64,000 nt of DNA from an uncultured Tenacibaculum sp. (GTDB lineage Bacteria > Bacteroidota > Bacteroidia > Flavobacteriales > Flavobacteriaceae). Shown piece after piece: positions 15,882 through 25,528 of this stretch (positions are counted from its first letter, which is position 1; each line of letters begins with the position of its first letter). The position numbers and the translations under genes were made by a program. Below the pieces are notes generated by a model. That model made no database searches. It was not told where the DNA came from and worked only from the letters and a program-made list of their open reading frames with translations. Location of the stretch: positions 482,191 through 546,190 of the forward strand of contig NZ_CANNGG010000003.1 of NCBI RefSeq assembly GCF_947504135.1, given 5' to 3'.

Positions 15882-16931
15882 TTATTCAAATCTTTTAATA
15901 TCAATCTCGCTATCTAATTTTTTACCATTTTCAAGGTGATTAAACAAGTTTTCAGCAACAGTTGGCGCTACCATAACTCCACGTGTGCCTAAGCCGTTTA
16001 AAACCGCTAATTGAGCGTATTTAGGATGGACGCCTACTAAAGGTCTTCTATCTTTTACCGTAGGACGTATTCCTGCTGATTGCTCTATCACTGTATAAGG
16101 CACGGAAATAATTTTCTGAAGCTTATCTTCCAACTCTTTTCTCCCTTCTTCTGTTGGAATAGAGGTTTTATCTGACCAATTAAACGTTGCTCCAACTTTA
16201 TAGTTATCATTTCCTAAAGGCATTACAAAAACACTTCCTTTTAACAAAAAATCAATTTGTAAGTCAGGTGCATGAATAGTTATTGTTTCTCCCTTTGTTC
16301 CATTAAGTGGTAAGTAATTAAAAAATGGATTCTTTTTCAATCCAAAACCTTCACTAAACACCACTCGTTTTGCAATGGTATCTTGGTATTGAACTTCAGC
16401 ATTATCTTCAATCATTGATTTTGAATAATCAAAAGCTTCTTCAACAAGATTCCCTAAGGAATTGATATATTCTTTATAGGCAGTAACCAGTAATGGTGTA
16501 TCTATTCTTCCTGTACCTGTTAACTCTCCAAATCCATAATCGCCAATTACTCCTTTAATTTTTCCTTTTTGAATAGTAGGGTTCATATAGTGAGCTAACA
16601 TTGGCTTGTCTGAAGCTGTAAACCAATTGTTCTCGTCTCCTACACTTGTAAACACCTTTTTTGTCGTGAAACTATAATCTAACGTTATGTTTAATTTTTC
16701 TTCTAATTTTTTATAAAAAGGGAGTGCTTTTTGCAACTGTTCGTGACCGTTCCAAACAGGTGTAAATCGTTTTAAAATTACAGGATTGTATACACCTCCT
16801 GCTACTACAGATGATACTTGTGAGCTGTTCTCAAAAACTACAAAACTTTTGTTGTTTTCTATAAGCTTTTCTACTAAGGCTATTCCTGACAGTCCTAAAC
16901 CAACAACTATATAATCTACCTTTCTTATCAT
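15882..16931 (-). CDS. FAD-dependent oxidoreductase (DAO family)
   Basis: 349 residues. The N-terminal Rossmann motif VGLGLSGIA binds FAD, followed by an acidic strand end (FVVFEN) and the DAO-family stretch GVYNPVILKR. The C-terminal part contains SAGIRPTVKDRRPLVGVHP and NGLGTRGVMVAP, the substrate/FAD contact segments of D-amino-acid-oxidase-like and MnmC-C-like enzymes. It probably oxidises a secondary or primary amine; the substrate is unknown. It is separated from gldN by a terminator, so it is not part of the gld operon although on the same strand. Confidence 0.85.
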   Translation of the reverse strand: MIRKVDYIVVGLGLSGIALVEKLIENNKSFVVFENSSQVSSVVAGGVYNPVILKRFTPVWNGHEQLQKALPFYKKLEEKLNITLDYSFTTKKVFTSVGDENNWFTASDKPMLAHYMNPTIQKGKIKGVIGDYGFGELTGTGRIDTPLLVTAYKEYINSLGNLVEEAFDYSKSMIEDNAEVQYQDTIAKRVVFSEGFGLKKNPFFNYLPLNGTKGETITIHAPDLQIDFLLKGSVFVMPLGNDNYKVGATFNWSDKTSIPTEEGRKELEDKLQKIISVPYTVIEQSAGIRPTVKDRRPLVGVHPKYAQLAVLNGLGTRGVMVAPTVAENLFNHLENGKKLDSEIDIKRFE

Positions 16932-16956
16932 ACTTCAAAAATACTATTATTACAAC

Positions 16957-16989
16957 AAAAAAGAGCTTGCAATGCAAGCTCTTTTTTTT
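16957..16989 (-). terminator. Terminator of the gldKLMN operon
   Basis: AAAAAAGAGCTTGC pairs with GCAAGCTCTTTTTT around a 3-base loop. It lies between the gldN stop and the start of the FAD oxidoreductase gene. Confidence 0.83.
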
Positions 16990-17006
16990 ATGTATATAGC
17001 AGAATT

Positions 17007-17867
17007 CTAGTAATTCCACATATCCATTTCACGATTACGAATACCTTCTTTAATTCTATTCGCTTCTAATAGTTGGAATAATGAATTTCCACGGATATAA
17101 TCAGAAATAGCTCTGTCTCCATAAATATTTTCTTCCTTTAGAATTGTAGAATTAAAACGTCTTGCGTTTAACAAGTTGTCATAAGACAATGGTTGTGCTG
17201 AATTTTCAGGGTTGAATACTTTTGAGTTATGCAAGGTTTCTCTTGCATCTGGAAAAAACACCCAAAATAACGGATATACATTTTCACTGTCATCAATTTC
17301 TTCAACTCCCATTACTTGTACATCTGGTCCCATTGGAGCTAACGCTAATAAGCGATATTTTAACTCACCTTGTCGCTTATCAAAATACCAAATACCTTTT
17401 AACTGATAGCCCTTAATATCCTGAGACTGGACGTAATAAGGATCGATATAATCACCATTTTGGCGCTCGTTGTAAGTCATTAACTTAACTTCTTCCATCC
17501 CTATTTTAGTAGTAAAATAAGAATCATTATAAACCTCTGTTATCTCACCATTTTTAATACCTTTTAAAAGGGTGTCAAATAACGAACGTCTTGTTAAACC
17601 AGCATTTGCAGTATCAATTGGATAATAATATGGAAGATTTATTTTTTGATTTAAATCTACATATTCCCACACCACTTTAGACCATAACACATCTCTATCA
17701 CTAATATAGCCATAAGGAAGTGGTTTGTCATCTTCTGAAGCGATTTGTGCTTCAGATTTAAATCCAATTTCATCTACCTTTTTAGCATTTAAAAGGTTAG
17801 CTTGTGCACTTGCATAACTTGTAGCTGCAAATGCGAATAAAACCATATAAAAACGCTTCCAATTCAT
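17007..17867 (-). CDS. gldN: Gliding motility / type IX secretion protein GldN
   Basis: 286 residues with a signal peptide ending at YASAQ. The family start of the mature protein is visible: PYGYISDRDVLWSKVVWEYVDLNQKINLPYYYP has the GldN/PorN pattern in which a short peptide precedes Arg/Asp-rich YIxxRDVxW. GldN forms, with the lipoprotein GldK, a periplasmic ring on the inner face of the outer membrane, part of the type IX secretion channel. It is the last gene of gldK-L-M-N; the gap from gldM is only 19 bases. All four genes keep the canonical order. Confidence 0.95.
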   Translation of the reverse strand: MNWKRFYMVLFAFAATSYASAQANLLNAKKVDEIGFKSEAQIASEDDKPLPYGYISDRDVLWSKVVWEYVDLNQKINLPYYYPIDTANAGLTRRSLFDTLLKGIKNGEITEVYNDSYFTTKIGMEEVKLMTYNERQNGDYIDPYYVQSQDIKGYQLKGIWYFDKRQGELKYRLLALAPMGPDVQVMGVEEIDDSENVYPLFWVFFPDARETLHNSKVFNPENSAQPLSYDNLLNARRFNSTILKEENIYGDRAISDYIRGNSLFQLLEANRIKEGIRNREMDMWNY

Positions 17868-17886
17868 ACTTTCTTGTTTTTACTTA

Positions 17887-19422
17887 TTAATTTGTAATTT
17901 CTATAGCAACAGGTAATACTTTTTTGATGCTATAATTAGAGCCAGAAACTGATGCTTTAATATCGAAAATAGTAATTACATCATTTCTTCTAGCTTTATT
18001 TAACGCTGCTTTTGCTCTTGGGTTTAATCTAGTTCCTCTAACTGGAATAGCTACTTGACCAGGAACTTTAATTTTAAAGCTAGATACGTTTAATTTTAAA
18101 TCAAATAAGAAGTCTGGTAAACCAGCTGCAATACTAACATTTCCTAAACTTGCCTTTGGCATTTTAACTGTACCATATTGCCCTCTTACCATACCTACTG
18201 CTGGCGGTATGTCTTTAATTCTAAATTTCTTTACTGAACGTACTCCTTTATCAGACCCTGCTGGTGTACCAGTTACAACGATATTTACTTCACTTCCTTT
18301 ACCAGGGAACATAGTATACTTGTCTCCACTAACTCTTTTTAAACCTGGTGCTCTCGCAGCAACTTTGTTACTTGGCACTCCTGGAATAGAAATAGTTAAT
18401 GGATTTGCTAAACCACGATATACAACGTTCATTTTATCTGCTGAAACTAATGCTTCGTTTGGTCTTGGAATTACCGCATATGCTCCTTTGATATCTATTT
18501 TTACAATAGAATCTCCTTCTTTAAACTGGAACTCTCCTTTTAACTCTTTATCTCCTACATTTCCTGCTGGACCATCTAAGATAACCTGACCTGCTTGAAT
18601 TTTTTCTTCTTCTACTTCTTTATCGTTAATAATAACTTTTTCAGCTGTTAAGTTAGGATCTTTTTTACCTAAAACAATTCTACCTGATAAGTTTTCTCCT
18701 GGGTAGTATGCGCTCTTGTCGAAAACAACCATAGCCTCATACTTTGTCATAGAAACTGCACTTTCAAGCTCTCCTTGTAATAACGCTGTTAACGCATCAG
18801 ATTCTGTAGCTTTAATATCTGCTTGAATTTGAGTTAACTTTGTTAAAGAAGCAATTAAAGGGAAACCTTCATAGTTATACTTTAACCAATCGATTTTGTC
18901 TCCATCTTTATTTGTTACTTTCTCTGTACTGAAACGAGCTGCCACAACATCAGCAACATCTGTTCCTTCTAAAGCTGTCATTGCTTGGTTTCTAAACCCT
19001 TCAATTTTAGCTACAAATTCTTTACCAGCTTCAGTTACTTTTCCACCTTTAAAGAATAATTCGTCTAAAAACTTAGACTTATCCATTGTTTCATATGCTG
19101 TTTTATCTTCTAAATCACCTGTCATTCGGCTCTTTAAATCTCCAACATAAGCATATAACTCATCGGCTGCTACTTTTAACTTGTCTGTTTTCTCTTTAGC
19201 CTCTCCATACTGCTTTGCTTGTTCAGCAGCTTTTTGAGCTAACGTTTCATAAGCCGTTTTGTTTTTTTCTGTTGACTTTATGTTTGCTTCGGTTAATTTT
19301 TCATTCATTAATCCAAAGGCTGATAATACCTCTTTACTCATATTCATTGCTAACATTGCAATAAATACTAAGTACATCAGGTTAATCATCTTCTGCCTTG
19401 GTGATAGTTTTCCTCCTGCCAT
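17887..19422 (-). CDS. gldM: Type IX secretion motor protein GldM
   Basis: 511 residues, the normal length for GldM. The cytoplasmic start MAGGKLSPRQKMINLMYLVF contains Arg9; a single membrane helix at about 12-35 contains Glu31, both family-conserved. The rest is periplasmic: a long helical domain (about 35-220) and four beta-rich domains. GldM dimers sit inside GldL and convert proton flow into movement that reaches GldK/GldN. It is located between gldL and gldN in one operon. Confidence 0.96.
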   Translation of the reverse strand: MAGGKLSPRQKMINLMYLVFIAMLAMNMSKEVLSAFGLMNEKLTEANIKSTEKNKTAYETLAQKAAEQAKQYGEAKEKTDKLKVAADELYAYVGDLKSRMTGDLEDKTAYETMDKSKFLDELFFKGGKVTEAGKEFVAKIEGFRNQAMTALEGTDVADVVAARFSTEKVTNKDGDKIDWLKYNYEGFPLIASLTKLTQIQADIKATESDALTALLQGELESAVSMTKYEAMVVFDKSAYYPGENLSGRIVLGKKDPNLTAEKVIINDKEVEEEKIQAGQVILDGPAGNVGDKELKGEFQFKEGDSIVKIDIKGAYAVIPRPNEALVSADKMNVVYRGLANPLTISIPGVPSNKVAARAPGLKRVSGDKYTMFPGKGSEVNIVVTGTPAGSDKGVRSVKKFRIKDIPPAVGMVRGQYGTVKMPKASLGNVSIAAGLPDFLFDLKLNVSSFKIKVPGQVAIPVRGTRLNPRAKAALNKARRNDVITIFDIKASVSGSNYSIKKVLPVAIEITN

Positions 19423-19465
19423 ATTAATTAGTTTGTTTCGTTAATTATTTAGATAAACTAATTAA

Positions 19466-20104
19466 TTACTTGTTAGACATTGCAGATAACATTCCACCGT
19501 AAACTCCATTTAACGAAGATAAATTCGTTGCTAAAGATTGCATTTGCTCTTGTAAACGTTGAGAGTTTTCAACCATTGCAGAGTTTAAATCAGCTTGCTT
19601 ACTAGCATTCTCTACTTGAGTTTGGTATAAACTGTTTAAAGATTCCATTTGAGCTGCTGCTCTAGACATTTGCTCATTATAGCTGTTTGTAGCTGAAATT
19701 GATTGAGAAGCAGATGCTAAAGGCTCTACCGCTCCTTGGAAACTTTTAATGCTATCTCCTAAACGAGATACTAATTGTGCGTCTAATTTAGCTTCACTTA
19801 AGATATTATCTAACTTTTGAGATAACATGCTTTGTGCTTCAACAGGAGAAGCTTCTTTTGCTTTTTTTCCTATTGCTTGACCGTCAGCTAATTCTGGATA
19901 TACTTTAGTCCAATCTAAATCGTCTTCTACTGCTTCGAAAGCTGATAATGCGAAAACACCTGCTTCCACTATCATACCTACCATTAATACTTCATTTCCA
20001 AAAGGCCAGTGTAAAATTTTAAATAATGCTCCAATGATAACTACTGCGGCTCCTAAACCGTAAGCCATATTGAACATCTTCTTAGTTGATTTTGATTGTG
20101 CCAT
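19466..20104 (-). CDS. gldL: Type IX secretion motor protein GldL
   Basis: 212 residues. Two membrane helices occupy about 14-34 and 37-57. The charged residues expected for proton use are present in them: Lys29 (ALFKILHWPF) and Glu47 (MIVEAGVF). The rest is a cytoplasmic helical domain (KLDNILSEAKLDAQLVSRLG). GldL pentamers form the inner-membrane stator around GldM and drive gliding and secretion. It is encoded between gldK and gldM. Confidence 0.96.
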   Translation of the reverse strand: MAQSKSTKKMFNMAYGLGAAVVIIGALFKILHWPFGNEVLMVGMIVEAGVFALSAFEAVEDDLDWTKVYPELADGQAIGKKAKEASPVEAQSMLSQKLDNILSEAKLDAQLVSRLGDSIKSFQGAVEPLASASQSISATNSYNEQMSRAAAQMESLNSLYQTQVENASKQADLNSAMVENSQRLQEQMQSLATNLSSLNGVYGGMLSAMSNK

Positions 20105-20150
20105 AATTTTTAAATTTTTGGGGATTAATATTTATTCTTGTTTTCTTGTT

Positions 20151-21527
20151 TTAATTACTCTTATTAGTACCTAAATAGTCTTGAACAGTTCTGAATCCGA
20201 TATAGCTTCTTGCTGTATCTGCATATTCCCAATCACGAGAACTTACTTCTAAGAAATAGGCTACATCTTTCCATGAACCTCCACGGATAATTTTTCTTCT
20301 ATTTTCCTTAATTTCTACGTTAGGGTTCATTGTAGACCCCATATAGTAAGACATTTGGTTATACGCTGTATTTGTCCATTCAGAAACGTTACCTGCCATA
20401 TTAAATAATCCATATTCATTAGGATTGTATGACATTGCTTCTACTGTATATAAAGCTCCGTCTGCTGCGTAGTCTCCACGTACTGGCTTAAAGTTTGCTA
20501 AGAAACATCCTCTGTCACTTGTGGTACTTGGTCCACCCCAAGGATATTTAGCATAATCTAAACCTCCACGAGCTGCATATTCCCACTCAGCCTCTGTTGG
20601 CAACCTGAAAGCAGGTACTAATCCTAGCTTTTTTCTTGAACGTTGGAAGTTATTTTTAGTTTGTGTTCTCCAGTTACAAAATGCTTTTGCTTGATTCCAA
20701 GTTACACCTACTACTGGGTAGTTTTCGTATGCTTTATGAGCAAAATATTCTTGGTGCATTGGGTCGTTGTATGAATAATTAAAGTCTTTAATCCAAACTG
20801 TGGTATCTGGATATACGTTAATTACTTCATTTTTCAAGAAATCTTTTCTGTTCTTTCCTGTTCTTGCTGCCGCCTCATTATCAAACCAGTAGTATCTGTA
20901 GTTTAATAATTTAGTATTAAAAGTTCTGATTCCGTTTAAAGCCTCTTCTTTCTTAATATATAGAGAATCCATTACTTCTACATAATCAGCATCTGGATAC
21001 TCAGGAGCTTCCCAAATAATTTCTTCTTCCCAGTTTAATGGTTTTAAAGAATCTAAACCAGCTCCCAACTCATAGTAGTTTTCACGCATATACTTTTCGT
21101 AAGGAGTTTCATTTACTGTATCTTTTGATGCAAACGCATATAACTGAATACCTTCTGCTCTTCCAGCTCCTTCTCCTTCACCAGCTCCCATTGAGGCAAA
21201 CTCTGCCTGATAGGCTAGTTTTGTTCTTGTAATAGAGTCTCTCACCCAGTGAACAAATGCTTTATACTCACTATTAGTTATTTCTGTTTCATCCATGTAA
21301 AATGGTTGTACAGTTACAGTTTTAGTTGGTGCGTTCATAGCTCCCATAGGATCTTCATCTTGTTTACCCATAGTAAAAGACCCTCCAGGTATTTTAGCCA
21401 TTCCGTATGGCTTTTCGGCAAACCATTTTCTCGTAGACTTTACTCCTACTAACTCTCCTCTATCTCCACTTGAACCACAAGAGTAGATGATAGACACCAA
21501 TAATGCAAGTAATGCTATTTTTTTCAT
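20151..21527 (-). CDS. gldK: Gliding motility lipoprotein GldK
   Basis: 458 residues. The lipobox IIYSC at residue 17 marks an outer-membrane lipoprotein. The body has the FGE-sulfatase (SUMF1) fold: IPGGSFTMG, PFYMDETEITNSEYKAF, FRLPTEAEWEYAARGG, NMAGNVSEW and IIRGGSW. The fold is structural here; GldK forms the ring of the type IX secretion system together with GldN. The insert QAEFASMGAGEGEGAGRAEG is Gly/Glu-rich and probably a surface loop. It is the first gene of the gldKLMN operon. Confidence 0.95.
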   Translation of the reverse strand: MKKIALLALLVSIIYSCGSSGDRGELVGVKSTRKWFAEKPYGMAKIPGGSFTMGKQDEDPMGAMNAPTKTVTVQPFYMDETEITNSEYKAFVHWVRDSITRTKLAYQAEFASMGAGEGEGAGRAEGIQLYAFASKDTVNETPYEKYMRENYYELGAGLDSLKPLNWEEEIIWEAPEYPDADYVEVMDSLYIKKEEALNGIRTFNTKLLNYRYYWFDNEAAARTGKNRKDFLKNEVINVYPDTTVWIKDFNYSYNDPMHQEYFAHKAYENYPVVGVTWNQAKAFCNWRTQTKNNFQRSRKKLGLVPAFRLPTEAEWEYAARGGLDYAKYPWGGPSTTSDRGCFLANFKPVRGDYAADGALYTVEAMSYNPNEYGLFNMAGNVSEWTNTAYNQMSYYMGSTMNPNVEIKENRRKIIRGGSWKDVAYFLEVSSRDWEYADTARSYIGFRTVQDYLGTNKSN

Positions 21528-21624
21528 ATTATATCTTTCTTATATAAAGAGGCGTAAACCTATTATTTTTTTTATTAAAAAACAATTACGAGTTATATTT
21601 TTTCACACATTAGACAACTTTCTT

Positions 21625-22785
21625 TTAGACAAGCTTTTGTAAAGCTTTATACCACCTTTCTGGTGTTTTCTGTTGTAATGCGAGTTCATAATCTCTATAG
21701 CTACATGGTATTAACGCATGTCTTTTGTGTTTATTATTCGATATTAAATTTAATTCCATCCACCAACGACCACTTTTATCACTTTTGTAAAAATTAATTG
21801 GGTCGTCATCATTTAAAAGTACTGTAAATTTTTGATAACTTTCTTTTGTTGCAAACGGATAGTCTTTTGCTCTAGAGTTCATTCCTTCTATAAAGTACCA
21901 AATTATTTGAGCTATTAACTTTGCTGTTTGACTGTTTGAATCTAACATAACATTGTACTCATAAATTCCGAAAGAAGTTACTTTATCACTTATCCCTGCG
22001 TATCGTGCTATTGCACAGATTTCTTCTCCGTAAAATCCATTTGGTGAAGCATTCTCATTTGCGGGAGCTTCACTTTGACGAATACTTCCTATATCTACGC
22101 TTACAACATCTGCATCTCTCATTATAGGTTCTACCAAAGTAATATCTTTTACCTCTCCTAATCTATACGCGTCGAAATACAGTTTATCTAATAGTTCTAT
22201 TTCTTCTTGTGAGTTGAAATAGGTTTGATAACCTATGTTACTAAAATTAAAAAGATTGTTAGGCTCCTCCATTACAATTCTACTCACATACGATTTTGAT
22301 GTAAGATCATCTTCTAACGAACCTAAATCGAATCGGCTATCTACAGCTACTAAATTAACTGTTTGTTCTAAGTTATCGTAAGCCCTATAATTTGCATAAG
22401 TAATATCTTGCCCCCCACCTATTATGATCGGCAAAATATTTTTCTTTAGCAAAAACTCTATCGATGACTTCACCGCAAAATAAGTATCTTCTAGGGTACT
22501 TCCTTTTTCTATATTTCCTAAGTCAGCTATTTGGGATGTCCACCTACCAGCAAACAGCTTATAAAAATGTTTACGAATTAGCTCCAAACCGTTTCCGCAA
22601 CCTTCATTCCCTACTGCTCCCCTTCCGTCTTTTACTCCTAAAATAGCTATTGAGACTTCTGTTAAATCTGGAAAACCTTTTTCTAGAGTATGAAGCTGAA
22701 CTGTTTTACCTAATACCGAAGGTGCTAGCTCATGTACGTGAGCTACTACAGATTCTTCGATGGGTGTAAAGAAGTCAAGATTCAT
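21625..22785 (-). CDS. Arginase/formimidoylglutamase-fold protein with degenerate metal site
   Basis: 386 residues of the ureohydrolase fold, usually labelled formimidoylglutamase in flavobacteria. The metal-binding motifs are altered. The GGGHD-type motif reads GGGQD (residues 123-127), DAHxD reads DSRFD (149-153) and SxDxDxxDP reads SVDIGSIRQ (Asp231 kept, second Asp is Gly233). Three of six manganese ligands are therefore missing, which argues against hydrolase activity. The gene lies between topA and gldK on their strand, 97 bases before gldK. A structural or regulatory role linked to gliding or T9SS is possible but is only inferred from position. Confidence 0.8.
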   Translation of the reverse strand: MNLDFFTPIEESVVAHVHELAPSVLGKTVQLHTLEKGFPDLTEVSIAILGVKDGRGAVGNEGCGNGLELIRKHFYKLFAGRWTSQIADLGNIEKGSTLEDTYFAVKSSIEFLLKKNILPIIIGGGQDITYANYRAYDNLEQTVNLVAVDSRFDLGSLEDDLTSKSYVSRIVMEEPNNLFNFSNIGYQTYFNSQEEIELLDKLYFDAYRLGEVKDITLVEPIMRDADVVSVDIGSIRQSEAPANENASPNGFYGEEICAIARYAGISDKVTSFGIYEYNVMLDSNSQTAKLIAQIIWYFIEGMNSRAKDYPFATKESYQKFTVLLNDDDPINFYKSDKSGRWWMELNLISNNKHKRHALIPCSYRDYELALQQKTPERWYKALQKLV

Positions 22786-22842
22786 TTATTGGGGGATTTT
22801 AAGAGCGCTAATATAGCAAACTATTTTTTATAGAAAGCTTCT

Positions 22843-25329
22843 TTATTTCTTTTTGGTTACTTTCTTCTTTGTTGTTTTCTTTTTTGGCGTTTTTGCTTCT
22901 ATCATTTTAACAGCCTCTTCTTGTGTTAGTTTTTCTATCTCTGTTGTCTTTGGAAGTTCTACTTTTATCTTTCCTTTTATTACATTAAAACGTCCCCAGC
23001 GTGCTTTTTCTACACGAATACCAACCTCTTCAAAATTGTGGATTAGCTTTTCACGCTCTTTTCTTTTTTTATCTTCTATTAATTCTTCTAAATCTGCTTG
23101 ACTTAAATTATCAAAATCGTATTTTTTATTTACGTTGATAAAAATAGAATTCCATTTAATAAAAGGGCCAAAACGCCCTACTCCTTTTTGAATTGGCATT
23201 CCTTCATATTCTCCAATAGGAGCATCTGCTTTTCTTTTTGCTTCAATCAACTCAATAGCTCTATCCATATCTACAGACATTGGGTTTTCTCCTTTATCTA
23301 ACGATACATATTTACCATCAAATTTAATATAAGGACCAAATCTTCCGTTAGCTACAACTACTTCTTTCTCTTCGTAGTCTCCCAATGTTTTAGGCAACTT
23401 AAATAAATCCATTGCCTCTTCATAGGTAATTGAATTCATTGTTTGATCACCTTGTAAACTTGCAAAACGAGGTTTCTCTTCATCAGTTGCCTCTCCTATC
23501 TGTACCATTGCTCCGTAACGTCCTAAACGCACATACACATTCTTTCCACTTTCAGGATCTACACCTAATAAACGTTCCCCTTTTGCTCTTTCTGCATTTG
23601 CAGCAACATCCTCTACAACAACATGAAAGTTTTTATAGAAGTCTTTAATCATTGCTATCCAATCTTCTTTTCCTTCTGCAATTTCATCAAATTCATTTTC
23701 TACTTTAGCTGTAAAACCATAATCTAAAATTGCATCAAAATTTTCTACTAAGAAATCATTTACTATATTTCCTATATCTGTTGGCACGAGCTTTCCTTTA
23801 TCTGAACCTACTCTTTCAGTTAAAATTTGCTCTGACACTTCTTGATTGGCTAAACTTAATTGAGTGTAATTTCTTTCTTTTCCTTCTACAGTCCCTTTTT
23901 CAATATACTGTCTTCTTTGAATAGTTGAAATGGTTGGTGCATACGTAGAAGGGCGACCAATACCTAACTCTTCTAATTGTTTTACCAAGGATGCTTCAGA
24001 AAACCTTGCCGGCGGACGCGTGTAACGCTCAGTTGCTGTTATCAACTCGTTTATCAACTTTTCCTTTACTTTCATTTTAGGCAACATTCCTGCTTGTTCC
24101 TCCTCTTCGTTGTCGGTGCCTTCCAAATATACTTTTAAAAACCCTTCAAAAGTAATTACCTCTCCATTTGCAGTAAACTGCTTTTTATTCTTATTGTTAT
24201 CTATTTTTACGACGGTACGTTCTAGCTTAGCTTCACTCATTTGTGAAGCTAATGTGCGTTTCCAAATTAAGCTATACAACCTTGTTTGATCATACTCTCC
24301 AGTAATTTCATGATTCTCCATGTTGGTCGGACGAATTGCCTCATGCGCTTCTTGTGCTCCTTTAGACTTAGTTGCATAATTACGTGGCTTGCTATATTCT
24401 TCACCATAAGAAGCTATAATTTCTGCTTGAGCAGCTTTTTTTGCATCATCAGATAAGTTTACACTGTCTGTTCTCATGTAGGTTATTAACCCTGCTTCAT
24501 ACAAACGTTGCGCTACCATCATAGTTTTGGCAACTGGAAAACCTAATTTTCTTGACGCTTCCTGTTGCAACGTCGATGTAGTAAATGGCGGTGCTGGAGA
24601 TTTCTTTGCTGGTTTTTTTTGTAAATCAGCAACAGAAAATTCTGCTCCTAAACAAGAGTTTAAGAAATTTTCAGCTTCTTTTTTTGTTGAAAAGTTCTTT
24701 GCTAATTTTGCTTTAAATTTTTTCCCTTCTACATTTACAAACTCAGCATCAACACGATAAGAAGCTACTGGTGTAAAACCTTCTATTTCTCTTTCACGTT
24801 CTACAATTAAACGTACTGCAACCGATTGTACTCTACCTGCTGACAATCCTGGTTTTACTTTTCTCCATAATACAGGAGATAATTCATATCCTACAATTCT
24901 ATCTAACACACGTCTTGCTTGTTGAGCGTCAACAAGATTATAATTAATTGTACGTGGATTTTCAATTGCTTTTAAAATTGCATTTTTAGTAATAGAGTTA
25001 AAAACAATACGCTTAGTGTTTTCATTTTTCAACTTCAATTGTTCCGCTAAGTGCCATGCTATAGCTTCTCCCTCGCGGTCTTCATCGGATGCTAACCAAA
25101 CAGTTTCTGCTTTCTTTGCTAAGTCTTTCAGTTTTTTTACTACCGCTTTTTTATCGGTAGAAACTATATACTTCGGTTTGAAATCTCCTTCTACATTTAC
25201 TCCCAACTCCTTAGATGGTAAGTCTGCAATGTGTCCAAAACTCGATTCAACCTGAAAGTCCTTTCCTAAAAACTTTTCTATTGTTTTCGCCTTAGCAGGT
25301 GACTCAACTATTACTAAATTTTTTGCCAT
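22843..25329 (-). CDS. topA: DNA topoisomerase I
   Basis: 828 residues. Type IA topoisomerase relaxing negative supercoils. The N-terminal Toprim domain has VIVESPAKAKTIEKFLG with the catalytic Glu, and DEDREGEAIAWH supplies the metal-binding acidic triad. The active-site tyrosine lies in GLITYMRTDSVNLS. The C-terminal half lacks CxxC zinc ribbons and instead has repeated topo C-terminal units (VRLGRYGAMVQIG, VANGRFGPYIKFDGKYVSL, GVGRFGPFIKW) and a tail of lysines (KKKTTKKKVTKKK), typical for Bacteroidota. Confidence 0.97.
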   Translation of the reverse strand: MAKNLVIVESPAKAKTIEKFLGKDFQVESSFGHIADLPSKELGVNVEGDFKPKYIVSTDKKAVVKKLKDLAKKAETVWLASDEDREGEAIAWHLAEQLKLKNENTKRIVFNSITKNAILKAIENPRTINYNLVDAQQARRVLDRIVGYELSPVLWRKVKPGLSAGRVQSVAVRLIVEREREIEGFTPVASYRVDAEFVNVEGKKFKAKLAKNFSTKKEAENFLNSCLGAEFSVADLQKKPAKKSPAPPFTTSTLQQEASRKLGFPVAKTMMVAQRLYEAGLITYMRTDSVNLSDDAKKAAQAEIIASYGEEYSKPRNYATKSKGAQEAHEAIRPTNMENHEITGEYDQTRLYSLIWKRTLASQMSEAKLERTVVKIDNNKNKKQFTANGEVITFEGFLKVYLEGTDNEEEEQAGMLPKMKVKEKLINELITATERYTRPPARFSEASLVKQLEELGIGRPSTYAPTISTIQRRQYIEKGTVEGKERNYTQLSLANQEVSEQILTERVGSDKGKLVPTDIGNIVNDFLVENFDAILDYGFTAKVENEFDEIAEGKEDWIAMIKDFYKNFHVVVEDVAANAERAKGERLLGVDPESGKNVYVRLGRYGAMVQIGEATDEEKPRFASLQGDQTMNSITYEEAMDLFKLPKTLGDYEEKEVVVANGRFGPYIKFDGKYVSLDKGENPMSVDMDRAIELIEAKRKADAPIGEYEGMPIQKGVGRFGPFIKWNSIFINVNKKYDFDNLSQADLEELIEDKKRKEREKLIHNFEEVGIRVEKARWGRFNVIKGKIKVELPKTTEIEKLTQEEAVKMIEAKTPKKKTTKKKVTKKK

Positions 25330-25491
25330 ACGTCTTATATCTCTTATCTCATTTTACACTTTTGTAATATAAGTGTAATTCAGTTTGCAAAAGTATATAG
25401 TTTTTTTTTAATGGGTCTTTTTTAACTAAATTTTACTTTTTCTTAAAAAAACAATCCATGTCAATTTGTCACAAATTACACTTTTTGGTTG

Positions 25492-25499
25492 TATCTTTG
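25492..25499 (+). promoter_or_regulatory. -7 box of miaB
   Basis: TATCTTTG followed by CAGCC, 30 bases before the miaB start. TTTG at 25465-25468 could be the -33 part, but the 23-base spacing is longer than usual. Confidence 0.6.
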
Positions 25500-25528
25500 C
25501 AGCCTATTTTAGTATGATTTAAGGATTT

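Noticed and set aside
17007-21527. gldKLMN as a new system
   Set aside because: Gene order and all four proteins match the known type IX secretion/gliding core; nothing new in the cluster itself.
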